Shown one piece after another: positions 1-6,863 of a DNA stretch of 8,171 nt. This DNA is from Anaerolineae bacterium (GTDB lineage Bacteria > Chloroflexota > Anaerolineae > B4-G1 > SLSP01): assembly GCA_016927095.1 (NCBI GenBank), contig JAFGNI010000530.1:1-8171 (forward strand). The letters are read 5' to 3'. The notes under the pieces are model-generated. The model was not told the origin of the DNA, searched no databases, and saw nothing but the letters and a program-made list of their open reading frames with translations. Numbering within the stretch: the first letter of the stretch is position 1; every line of letters starts with the position of its first letter. Made by a program: the position numbers and the translations under genes.

Positions 1-2897
1 AAGCCCAACGTGCCCCTGAACCACCATGTGGCCCAGAAGGGCGGCTTGACATTGACGGCGACGGCGGTGCCCTCTTCATTCCACACCCCGTCGCTGTTGG
101 CAGCCTTCACCCGGAAGGTGTAGCGGCCCGGTGGCAGGTTGGTGTAGGTGGCAAACCGGCGATTGCCGACGTAGTACCAGTCCTCGTCGAACCCCTCCAA
201 CATGTAGGCGTAGGCATTGTGTTCCGGCACGGTATAGTGGAGGGCGGCGAAGGCGAAGGAGACGATGCGGTCGCGATAAGTGAGCTCGATCTGCCGGACC
301 ATAGGCGGCGCGGTCTCAGCAACGCTGTCCTCGGTGGCGGTTGAGGCGGCGTGGCCCCCCTGAGCGGTGGCGCCTGGTGCCTGAAGCGCACCGCGGGTGA
401 TCTCCGTGATGACCACCCGTGGCGGGTGCTCGTTGCGACCGATCGCCTGCGGATAGAAAGCGTTGATGCCATTGATCCCGCCGAAGAAGAGCTCCCCATC
501 CGGCGCGCGGAAGTCGGCGCCCATGTTGAACTCGTTGCTTTGCAGGCCGTCGTCGACAGTGTAGGTGCGGAAGGTCTCGGTCTCCGGATCGAACCTCGCG
601 AGCCCCTTGTTGGTGCTGAGCCACAGGTTTCCGGCGTTGTCCGGCAGGATGCTATAGACCACGTTGTTGGGCAGGCCGTGGGCCGCGTGGTAGGTCGCTG
701 TCACCTGCCCCGTGTCGGGATCCAGGCGTTGCAGCCCTTCGCCATCGCTACCCAGCCAGACGTTGCCCGCCTCATCCTGGTAGAGCGAGATGACGCGCTG
801 CGCCATGCCGTCGGGCTGCTGCGGATCGTGGAGATAGTGTGTGAAGGTCTCCCTTTCTGGGTCGAAGTGCTCGACGCCGCTCTGTGTTACCAGCCAGAGC
901 GTGCCGCCCCGTCCGGGGTGGATGTCGATGATGCGATCGTCAAAGAGGCCATCGGTGTCATCGGGATCGGCCTGATAGGTCGCGACCACCGTCTCTGTCT
1001 CCAGGTCGAACCGGCTCAGCCCAACCCGGTAGTGAGCCAGCCATAGCAGGTCGTCGCCGGTGGAGTGGAGGTCCATGACGTAGCCGACGGAGGCGCTGCT
1101 ACGCGTGAGGACACGGGTGATATCCAGCGTCTTTGGCGCCGTCGCGCCATCAGACTGCAGGCCGGCCCGCTCCAGGCCCATAGTTGTCCCCAGCCACAGG
1201 CGCTGGCGCGATGCGTCCTCGTAGATCCCGTGCGCCACCGTGTCGGGGAGCTCGGGGTCGAGCTCATAGAAGGTGAAAGCGTTGCTACGGCGATCCCAGT
1301 AGTTCAGGCCTGCGAAGGTCGAGATCCACAGCGCCGCCGTGCGTCCGCCAGCATCGAGCGCGGGAGGTGAGGCGGCAATGACCCAGATCGAGTTGTTGCT
1401 CAGGCGCTCGCCGCCTGGCGCGCTGACGGGGTAGTGGGGAAACTTGCACCAGGTGGGATCGTAGTAGCTGACGCCGCCGAGTTCCGTGCCAATCCAGAGA
1501 CCGCCGGAGGCATCCTCGTAGAAGCGGGTGATGCCTTCGTCGCCCAGCGTCCGCGGGTCCTCGGGGTCGTGCGCCTGATGGTGGAAGCAACCGCCGGCAC
1601 GGTCATAGAGTTCAACGCCGCCGGCGAAGGTGTGGACCCACAGGATGCCCCGCCGGTCCTCATACATCCGCATCACGGCATCGTGGGGCAGGCTGCACGG
1701 GTCCTCGGGGTTCCCGCGATAGCGGGTGACAGCGCCCGTCTGAGGATCGAGCTGCTCCAGTCCCAGCCGCGCCATGGTCCGGGTCTGATCGAGGTTATAG
1801 TGGGCCGAGGCAACCCAGATGTGACCGACGTGATCCTCCAGCAGGGCGCGCACCGAGTTGCCCGACAGCGTGTTCGGATCCTTGGGCTCGTACGCCGGAT
1901 CGAACGAATAGGCCGTAAACCGGTCCGTCTCCCGGTCGAGCCGGTTCAGCCCGCCGTAGCGCGTTCCGACCCACAGCGTTCCCTCTCGATCCTCCAGCAG
2001 GGCCGTGACCGCCGGACTGGCGAGGGCATGCGGGTTGTCCGGCTGCAGCATCGGGTCATACACGTGCACGGGGGGATCGTATTGGTAGCTGTCCGGCGGG
2101 AAGTCGCGGTAAGGGTACCGCACGAAGCTGTCGGACGCCGGATCCCACCGGTTGAGGCCGCCCTCGGTGCCCACCCAGATTGTGCCGTCGCGGCCTTCGT
2201 AGATCTGGGTGACGATCCGGTGGCTCAGGCTCGTCACATCGTCCGGGTCGTGCCGGTAGATGGTGAAGCTGTCCTCGTCCGGGTCGTAGCGGGCGAGCCC
2301 GTCGCCCCAAGTCCCGATCCAGACACGTCCCTGGGCATCGCCGTGAAGGAACGTGAATTCGGAGCCCCGTTGTTCAAAGGGATCGTCGAGCGCCAGCTTG
2401 GCACGGATGAAGCGGTCGGTCTCGGGCTCGTACCGGTGCAGCGTGCCGTCACCCGTGACCACCCACATCACGCCGCGTTGGTCGTGTTCGCACCCGACGA
2501 TATAGCTGTTGGTCAGGCTATACGGGTTGCCGGCGTCGCGCCGGTAGATCCGAAACTCGTAGCCGTCGTAGCGGTTCAGCCCATCCTGGGTGCCGAACCA
2601 CATGAAGCCCTGAGGGTCCTGCGTGATGCAGTTGATGGTGCTCTGGGACAGCCCGTCGTCGAGCGTGAGGCGCCGGAAGGCAAGGGCCTGACCGGCGGCG
2701 AGCGAGGTCAGGGGCGCCTTTGCATTCGGGCTCGGCGGGGTTCCGGTTGGGGCAGGTGTGGGTGTGTCGAGCGTAGTAGGGCTGCCGCAGGCCGTGGCTA
2801 GCAGCGCGACCACGGCGAAGAGCGTGCGTAGCCCGCCGCGCTTCACGAAGCGTGCGATGCCGCCGACAAGCATGCGTCGGGCGCCTATGCCCCCCAC
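1..2897 (-). CDS. Two-component-regulator-propeller sensor lipoprotein (partial, C-terminus off window)
   Basis: The frame is open from a GTG start to the left edge (965 codons seen), so the protein is truncated by the window. GTG at 2897 is preferred because AAAGGAG lies 8 nt upstream; the in-frame ATG at 2873 has no ribosome site. Residues 1-37 form a basic and hydrophobic signal ending in a lipobox (LLATAC, Cys37), followed by a Thr/Pro-rich linker to about residue 60. From residue ~74 the classic opening FRRLTLDDGLSQSTIN leads into 14 Reg_prop blades of the form [MVIL]W[FVIL]xT..GLxRYD, enough for two seven-bladed propellers. A Y_Y_Y (Ig-like) domain spans about 826-951 and ends in GRYTFRVKAANSDGVW, then PPFWATWWFRG, which in this family leads into the transmembrane helix. 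Known relatives continue into a histidine kinase, GGDEF or hybrid two-component module; which one applies here cannot be seen. It probably senses an extracellular ligand, perhaps a glycan. The propeller family call is firm; the ligand is unknown. Confidence 0.93.
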   Translation of the reverse strand, partial: MGGIGARRMLVGGIARFVKRGGLRTLFAVVALLATACGSPTTLDTPTPAPTGTPPSPNAKAPLTSLAAGQALAFRRLTLDDGLSQSTINCITQDPQGFMWFGTQDGLNRYDGYEFRIYRRDAGNPYSLTNSYIVGCEHDQRGVMWVVTGDGTLHRYEPETDRFIRAKLALDDPFEQRGSEFTFLHGDAQGRVWIGTWGDGLARYDPDEDSFTIYRHDPDDVTSLSHRIVTQIYEGRDGTIWVGTEGGLNRWDPASDSFVRYPYRDFPPDSYQYDPPVHVYDPMLQPDNPHALASPAVTALLEDREGTLWVGTRYGGLNRLDRETDRFTAYSFDPAYEPKDPNTLSGNSVRALLEDHVGHIWVASAHYNLDQTRTMARLGLEQLDPQTGAVTRYRGNPEDPCSLPHDAVMRMYEDRRGILWVHTFAGGVELYDRAGGCFHHQAHDPEDPRTLGDEGITRFYEDASGGLWIGTELGGVSYYDPTWCKFPHYPVSAPGGERLSNNSIWVIAASPPALDAGGRTAALWISTFAGLNYWDRRSNAFTFYELDPELPDTVAHGIYEDASRQRLWLGTTMGLERAGLQSDGATAPKTLDITRVLTRSSASVGYVMDLHSTGDDLLWLAHYRVGLSRFDLETETVVATYQADPDDTDGLFDDRIIDIHPGRGGTLWLVTQSGVEHFDPERETFTHYLHDPQQPDGMAQRVISLYQDEAGNVWLGSDGEGLQRLDPDTGQVTATYHAAHGLPNNVVYSILPDNAGNLWLSTNKGLARFDPETETFRTYTVDDGLQSNEFNMGADFRAPDGELFFGGINGINAFYPQAIGRNEHPPRVVITEITRGALQAPGATAQGGHAASTATEDSVAETAPPMVRQIELTYRDRIVSFAFAALHYTVPEHNAYAYMLEGFDEDWYYVGNRRFATYTNLPPGRYTFRVKAANSDGVWNEEGTAVAVNVKPPFWATWWFRGTLG

Positions 2898-2904
2898 GGT
2901 CCGT

Positions 2905-2912
2905 GCTCCTTT
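2905..2912 (-). promoter_or_regulatory. Shine-Dalgarno fixing the GTG start of the propeller sensor
   Basis: The minus strand reads AAAGGAGC here, with GGAG 8 nt upstream of GTG at 2897. It decides the start in favour of GTG over the ATG eight codons downstream, which has only GC-rich sequence before it. Confidence 0.75.
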
Positions 2913-2952
2913 CGCCTGCTGTTGGTCAGAAGCTGCAGATCGACTCCTCCTC

Positions 2953-2981
2953 AGTATAGGACTACAGCAGCGCCGAGGCAA
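2953..2981 (-). promoter_or_regulatory. Sigma-70-type promoter for the propeller sensor
   Basis: On the minus strand a -35 TTGCCT (2981-2976) and a -10 TATACT (2958-2953) are separated by exactly 17 bp (2975-2959). The predicted start of transcription near 2946 leaves a leader of about 50 nt before the GTG. It lies in the 107-nt gap after the hydrolase gene, so the sensor can be expressed separately from the operon upstream. The -35 matches consensus at 4 of 6 positions and the -10 at 5 of 6. Confidence 0.6.
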
Positions 2982-3004
2982 GGGCTGGACCGGCTAACTC
3001 ATCC

Positions 3005-4435
3005 TCACTCCTTGCTCGCGTAGTAGCGGTGCAGGGGCGCGGGCGACGGATCGCAAACCTCGTTGAGCTGCGCCGGCAGCCGCTGCCCAACGACGGCCTC
3101 AAGCCGGGCGCGCTGGCGGGCGACGACGTCGGGGTGAGCGTCGTGGACGTTGTGGATCTCGCGCGGGTCGGCATGCAGGTCGTAAAGCTCGGGCGCGGGA
3201 TCCTCCTCGTGCACGGCGGTCATGTAGGCCCAGTCGTTGTCGCGGACGCAGGCACGGCCCCCGGCATTGCCCGTGGTGAAGCCGGCCCAGCCGGTGACAA
3301 CGTGGTCGCGCAGCGCCAGCTGCTGCCCTGCCACCAGTGACCAGGCATCCTGACCGTCGACGTTGGCGTAGGGGATGTCCAGCAGGCGCAATAGGGTGGG
3401 CATCAGATCGTGGCTCTGGACAAAGGCGTCGACTGTGCGACGCGAGGGACCGTCGGGATGGCGGATGTAGAGCGGGATCTGGGTGTTGAAGGGGTGCAAC
3501 TCCGCGGCGCCCTTGCCGAAAGCCCCCTGGTCCAGCAGCTGCGTCCCGTGGTCGCTGGTCAAGACCACGATCGTGTCGTCCCATAGCTTCATCTTGTCGA
3601 CCTTGTTCAGGAACGCGCCGGCCCACTTGTCAACAAAGGTCACCTCCCCGCAGTAGAGCGCCCGGATGCGGGCCTTCTCAGCGGGGGAGGCGACGTCGTT
3701 GTTGGGGTAGATATACTCAACGCCGGGCTCGCCGGGCCACTCGAAGTACTGGTCGGCGTAGGCCGTGGGCGGGTCCCACGGCTCGTGGGGATCGAAGCTG
3801 TCGATCCAGAGGAAGAAGGGCCGGTTAGCGCGGGCGTTGTCATCCAGCCAGCGCATCGCCGAGCGGAAGACCCGGGCGCACTGGTAGTCCTCCTCGCCTC
3901 CGCGATCCTGCTGATTGAAGAGATACTGCGCCAGCGCGGCGATGCCGGGGCCCTCCAGGGGACCGTGCGTATGGCGCTTCAGCTGACCGGCAATGGCTGT
4001 AAGGTCGCCGCCGCGCCAGTTGTCGGTCTCCTGCCCGCGGATGAAGTCGTAGGAGGCGAAGCCGCGGGTGTAGTTCATCGTCGGCTTGAACATGTGATAA
4101 ACGTCGGCGACGAGGCCGGTGTAGATGCCGTGGTCGAGCAGCACCTCGGCCAGCGTGTCCTGGTGGGGCGGGATCTTGTGCCAGCCGGGCGCGTGGTGCC
4201 AGTGACCCCGGCGGTCGAAGTTGTACCGCCAAGGGAATGACCTCCGACCGGTGAAGAAGGCGCGCCGCATCTGCAGGGTGGGCTGCCCTTCGCCGAAGGC
4301 ACGGGTGAAGCTGACCGACTGGCGGGCCAGCGCGTCGAGGTTGGGGGTGGCGACGTAGCCCATCCCCACGTCGTCCGGGCCGATCAGATCGGCGCGGAAT
4401 GTATCAAGACAGATGACGATGACGTTGGGTCGCAT
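3005..4435 (-). CDS. Sulfatase-fold hydrolase (alkaline phosphatase superfamily) with Thr at the nucleophile position
   Basis: A 476-residue protein of usual sulfatase length with no signal peptide, so probably cytoplasmic. It opens with RPNVIVICLDTFRAD, where Asp11 is the expected metal ligand. It then shows TPNLDALA (30-37), the pre-active-site stretch GEGQPTLQMRRAFFTGRR (48-65), IDSFDPHEPW (211-220), TSDHG (Asp295-His296, metal site), Lys308, and a C-terminal ELYDLHADPREIHNV typical of the family. In formylglycine sulfatases the core is C/S-x-P-S-R with T-G five residues after the Arg. Arg57, Thr62 and Gly63 fit that spacing, but the Cys/Ser position is Thr53 and the Pro is Gln55. It may therefore not be a formylglycine enzyme; Thr nucleophiles are known in the NPP phosphodiesterase branch. 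The substrate is unknown. It starts at ATG 4435 behind AAAGGAGG and follows the EamA transporter gene by 40 nt, probably in one operon. Confidence 0.9.
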   Translation of the reverse strand: MRPNVIVICLDTFRADLIGPDDVGMGYVATPNLDALARQSVSFTRAFGEGQPTLQMRRAFFTGRRSFPWRYNFDRRGHWHHAPGWHKIPPHQDTLAEVLLDHGIYTGLVADVYHMFKPTMNYTRGFASYDFIRGQETDNWRGGDLTAIAGQLKRHTHGPLEGPGIAALAQYLFNQQDRGGEEDYQCARVFRSAMRWLDDNARANRPFFLWIDSFDPHEPWDPPTAYADQYFEWPGEPGVEYIYPNNDVASPAEKARIRALYCGEVTFVDKWAGAFLNKVDKMKLWDDTIVVLTSDHGTQLLDQGAFGKGAAELHPFNTQIPLYIRHPDGPSRRTVDAFVQSHDLMPTLLRLLDIPYANVDGQDAWSLVAGQQLALRDHVVTGWAGFTTGNAGGRACVRDNDWAYMTAVHEEDPAPELYDLHADPREIHNVHDAHPDVVARQRARLEAVVGQRLPAQLNEVCDPSPAPLHRYYASKE

Positions 4436-4440
4436 AGGGA

Positions 4441-4448
4441 CCTCCTTT
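4441..4448 (-). promoter_or_regulatory. Strong Shine-Dalgarno of the sulfatase-like gene
   Basis: The minus strand reads AAAGGAGG followed by TCCCT and ATG (5-nt spacing). It is near-perfect complementarity to the 16S tail and contrasts with the transporter and glycosyltransferase genes, which have no usable site. Confidence 0.8.
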
Positions 4449-4462
4449 GAGTTGGGCTGCTA

Positions 4463-4502
4463 AACGTTAGAACGTTCAAACGTTAGAACGTTCTAACGTT
4501 AG
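4463..4502. repeat. Operator-like array of five AACGTT cores at 8-bp spacing
   Basis: The palindrome AACGTT begins at 4463, 4471, 4479, 4487 and 4495, exactly every 8 bp. On the minus strand it reads as about 2.5 copies of a 16-mer, CTAACGTT then (A/T)GAACGTT. The stretch 4479-4500 is a perfect 22-bp palindrome centred on GAACGTTC. It is AT-rich in a GC-rich neighbourhood. It covers the final seven sense codons and stop of the transporter gene and sits 28-67 nt upstream of the hydrolase ATG. Central-CG palindromes of this kind are typical of LacI-family operators (PurR-like AAACGTTT cores); binding by such a regulator is inference. No U-tract follows, so it is not a standard terminator. Confidence 0.75.
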
Positions 4503-5402
4503 CTTCCTACTGAGACGGGCGCTGATCAGCGCGCGACCTGTGACGGCGCCTATCACGAGCGCGCCGCCGGCAAGGGCCCACGGGCCGGGTACCTCACCCA
4601 ACACTAGGAAGACCCACAAGGGGTTGAGCACCGGCTCCAAGGTCAGGATCAGCGTGGAAGCCATCGCGGGCACGTGGCGGATGGCTGCCGAATAGAAGAT
4701 GAAGGCCAGGCCGATTTGGACCACGCCCAGAAAGGCGATAATGCCCAGGTCGCCGAGGGTGATGGTCTCCCGGAGCAGTGACGGCATGCCGATGATGCCT
4801 CCCGCCAGATGGCTAAGCATGATTGTCTCGGCGGGGTTGCGCTGGCCCTTGGCCCGCATGGCCACGTTCATACCTGCCAAGGTGACGCCGCTGAGCAGGG
4901 CCAGCACGTTGCCGACCGTGCCGGTACGCGGCGCCCGGTCACCGAGGGCGAGATCGTCGCCGAAGAAGAAGAGGAGCCCCACGAAGATCACGCCCATCGC
5001 GATCCAGTCCACCTGCTCGGGACGCTCGTCCAGGAACCACGCTGCCAGCACGACGACGTAGACCGGCGCGGTGTACTGGAGGAAGATCGCGTTCGCCGCC
5101 GTTGTCAGCTTGGTGCTGGTGATGAAGAGCAGCTGCGTGGCGAGGAAGCAGAGCCCGGCGACGATTTGTGCCCCGGAGGGCTTGGCACGTGGGAGGCGGC
5201 GGAGATAGATCAAGAAGACGATGAAGGCGATGGCACTGCGCCCGGCCCAGATGGAGAGGGGCTGCCAGTCGAGCATCTTGACCAACACGCCACTGGTGGA
5301 CCACAACGCGGCGGTGAAGATCAGGTAGAGTGCCGGAGTGCGCGGCGCGTCAGCAGCTGCCGGCACGCCACGACTCGGTGTGGCGGTGTCCTGGGTTGTC
5401 AT
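4476..5402 (-). CDS. EamA/DMT-superfamily transporter
   Basis: A 308-residue integral membrane protein with about ten hydrophobic helices arranged as two EamA repeats (about 24-150 and 164-294). Repeat 1 begins ALYLIFTAALWSTSGVLVK and carries NAIFLQYTAPVYVVVLAAWFL then DERP. Repeat 2 carries STLILTLEPVLNPLWVFLVL then GEVP; the Pro between the paired helices and the acidic E-x-P end are family hallmarks. The charged N-terminal 22 residues (Thr/Ala/Pro rich) probably stay in the cytoplasm. Family members export or import amino acids, nucleotides or other metabolites; the substrate here cannot be told. The ATG lies 7 nt after a -10 box with no Shine-Dalgarno, suggesting a leaderless transcript. 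The last residues (LTLERSNV) are encoded by the AACGTT repeat array, so the C-terminus may be a recent product of that repeat. It is probably the first gene of a two-gene operon with the hydrolase. Confidence 0.93.
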   Translation of the reverse strand: MTTQDTATPSRGVPAAADAPRTPALYLIFTAALWSTSGVLVKMLDWQPLSIWAGRSAIAFIVFLIYLRRLPRAKPSGAQIVAGLCFLATQLLFITSTKLTTAANAIFLQYTAPVYVVVLAAWFLDERPEQVDWIAMGVIFVGLLFFFGDDLALGDRAPRTGTVGNVLALLSGVTLAGMNVAMRAKGQRNPAETIMLSHLAGGIIGMPSLLRETITLGDLGIIAFLGVVQIGLAFIFYSAAIRHVPAMASTLILTLEPVLNPLWVFLVLGEVPGPWALAGGALVIGAVTGRALISARLSRKLTLERSNV

Positions 5403-5409
5403 AGCGCGA

Positions 5410-5438
5410 AGTATAGCCGATGCGGGTCAGGGCGCCAA
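5410..5438 (-). promoter_or_regulatory. Promoter for the EamA transporter, leaderless arrangement
   Basis: Minus-strand -35 TTGGCG (5438-5433) and -10 TATACT (5415-5410) with a 17-bp spacer (5432-5416). Only 7 nt (TCGCGCT) separate the -10 from the ATG at 5402, so transcription should begin at or beside the A of the start codon. No Shine-Dalgarno fits. Confidence 0.65.
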
Positions 5439-5473
5439 CGGGGATCAACCTGACGCGTTTCGTTTCGCGTAGC

Positions 5474-5501
5474 AAAAAGCCGTTGTGTACAACGCGGGCT
5501 T
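5474..5501 (-). terminator. Intrinsic terminator after the glycosyltransferase gene
   Basis: Read on the minus strand, AAGC-(CCG bulge)-CGTTGT-AC-ACAACG-GCTT folds into an interrupted 10-bp stem and runs straight into a five-T tract (complement of 5474-5478). It sits about 70 nt beyond the glycosyltransferase stop and before the transporter promoter, so it would separate the two transcription units. The bulge and short T run make it moderate in strength. Confidence 0.6.
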
Positions 5502-5569
5502 CTCAGAACCACTGAGTCACTGAAAACGGCTGATGCCACTGACAGACAATCGGCGGGTCTTCTCCGCTC

Positions 5570-6793
5570 TCAGACTGTGTCCTCGATTCGCAGATTCAAG
5601 CTCTTCAGCCAGGTCACGAGCCGCGTCCGATCCTTTGAGGAATGCCGCGTGGGTTGGGGACCCCGCTGAGCGGCCTGCCAAGCCCTGTCGGCGACGTCAA
5701 AGGCGGCGCGCGGTCGTCCCAGCGCCGCCGCGGCCGCGGTTCGCTTGGCTAGTTCAGCGCCGTCGTTGGCAAGCCAGTGGTAGACCGCTTCCAGAGCCAT
5801 GGCGGGTTCCTGGGCATGGACCCCGGCGCCGCCGTTGACGACGTGTTCAGCGTTGCCCACCTCTTGACCCGGGAGCACATCCACCAAGAGCAGCGGGCGC
5901 CCGGCGGCCAACGTCTCTGAGACGATGAGGCCCCCCGCCTTGCAGATGATCAAGTCCGCGGCGTGCATCAGCTCCGGGAGGTTGTCTACGAAGTTGGAGA
6001 CCCGCGCCGGCACATGCCATTCGGTCTGCTGGAGATGGCTGTAAAGGTCATCGTCACCACCGGCTACCAAGATGAACTCGAGGGGCAGTGCGCTGTGGTT
6101 GAGTAGGTGGAGCACATCAGAGAGGTGGCCGACACGCTTGCTGCCCACTGCCAACACCGTCTTCGCCGCGTCGGACAGGCCCAGCTCTTTGCGGATCGCC
6201 TCCCGTCGCTCCGCTGCATGGAGCAGCCTGGGATGCACGGGAATGCCGACGATCTCGATCCGGTCGTCGGGCAGGCCCGCCTTGCGGGCCAGATCACGCA
6301 CGACGGGGGTGGGGACCAGGCACCGGTCTGCTGCGGGGTGGAACCAGATGCTGTGCACGCTTGCCAGATCGGTCACCGCGGCGATGAGAGGGACGTGGGT
6401 CCGGCGGAGCTGGCTGACGGTGCCGAGTGGGGCTTGGTAGAGCGGATAGGTGGTGACGATCGCATCCGGTTCGGTGCGCTTGACCACTGCGCGCAGGGCC
6501 TCGAAGAGCATCACCGTCAGCGCGGAGTCGATGACCACCGCGGGCACCGGGGCGTCGCTCAGTTCATAGCCCAGGTTGTAGAGCTTTGGAGCGGTCTTGA
6601 CGAGCTTGTCGTAATCGGACTGGCTCTCGCGCAGAAGGGCGGGCACCCGTTTATCGTCCAGCGGGTTTTCGATCAGCACCTCGCAGGCGTCGCCGTAGCG
6701 CTCCTCCAAGGCCGCAGCCACAGCGTTCGCCGCGCTCCGGTGACCGAAGCCGGCGTCTGCCGTGAGGATCACGATGCGTTTCTTTGCGTTCAT
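5570..6793 (-). CDS. MGDG-synthase/UgtP-like glycosyltransferase (GT28-type)
   Basis: A 407-residue GT-B fold enzyme that should transfer a sugar from a nucleotide donor to a lipid acceptor at the membrane surface. The MGDG_synth N-terminal domain (about 15-185) has the acceptor-side motif AGFGHRSAANAV (14-25), ITTYP-like VTTYPLYQAPLG and TDLASVHSIWFHP (141-153). The Glyco_tran_28-type C-terminal domain (about 212-370) has VAGGDDDL, NFVDNLPELMHAADLIICKA then GG (Lys285-Gly288), SETLAAGRPLLL and LPGQEVGNAEHV, the donor-binding elements. The usual glycine-rich VxGGGxGxG loop is replaced by AVGSKRVGHL (215-224). ATG 6793 was chosen over a start 23 codons upstream (6862) because the family motif begins within ten residues and a -10 box lies at 6805-6800. 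The acceptor is unknown; diacylglycerol is the family default. It is a single-gene unit ending in a terminator. Confidence 0.88.
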   Translation of the reverse strand: MNAKKRIVILTADAGFGHRSAANAVAAALEERYGDACEVLIENPLDDKRVPALLRESQSDYDKLVKTAPKLYNLGYELSDAPVPAVVIDSALTVMLFEALRAVVKRTEPDAIVTTYPLYQAPLGTVSQLRRTHVPLIAAVTDLASVHSIWFHPAADRCLVPTPVVRDLARKAGLPDDRIEIVGIPVHPRLLHAAERREAIRKELGLSDAAKTVLAVGSKRVGHLSDVLHLLNHSALPLEFILVAGGDDDLYSHLQQTEWHVPARVSNFVDNLPELMHAADLIICKAGGLIVSETLAAGRPLLLVDVLPGQEVGNAEHVVNGGAGVHAQEPAMALEAVYHWLANDGAELAKRTAAAAALGRPRAAFDVADRAWQAAQRGPQPTRHSSKDRTRLVTWLKSLNLRIEDTV

Positions 6794-6799
6794 GACCCT

Positions 6800-6805
6800 A
6801 TCATA
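6800..6805 (-). promoter_or_regulatory. -10 box (TATGAT) for a probable leaderless glycosyltransferase mRNA
   Basis: The minus strand reads TATGAT, AGGGTC, ATG, placing the start codon exactly where transcription would begin. No good -35 is visible at 17 bp (TTCCGG). The AGGG two bases from ATG is too close for a normal ribosome site. Confidence 0.45.
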
Positions 6806-6863
6806 CACGAAAGTGGCTCGTACCGGAAGGTGCGATGCGCTGTAGGGGGCCAGCGTTGGCACG

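Noticed and set aside
351..1046. Plus-strand open frame of 231 codons
   Set aside because: Same mirror effect opposite the propeller and Y_Y_Y region of the sensor gene.
1434..2801. Long plus-strand open frame of 455 codons opposite the propeller gene
   Set aside because: It is in codon-for-codon register with the minus-strand gene and stays open only because that GC-rich gene never uses TTA, CTA or TCA codons. Its product has no recognisable domain, while the minus frame gives fourteen propeller blades.
4463..4502. Intrinsic terminator after the transporter gene
   Set aside because: The palindromes can fold but the stems are AT-rich and no T tract follows on the minus strand; the periodic layout fits protein binding better.
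5502..5516. Hairpin CTCAG-AACCA-CTGAG
   Set aside because: Only five base pairs and no T-run or conserved context; likely chance, beside the better terminator at 5474-5501.
6794..6862. N-terminal extension of the glycosyltransferase to an ATG at 6862
   Set aside because: The 23 extra residues have no ribosome site, run through the -10 box, and the family normally starts just before the GxGHxSA motif.
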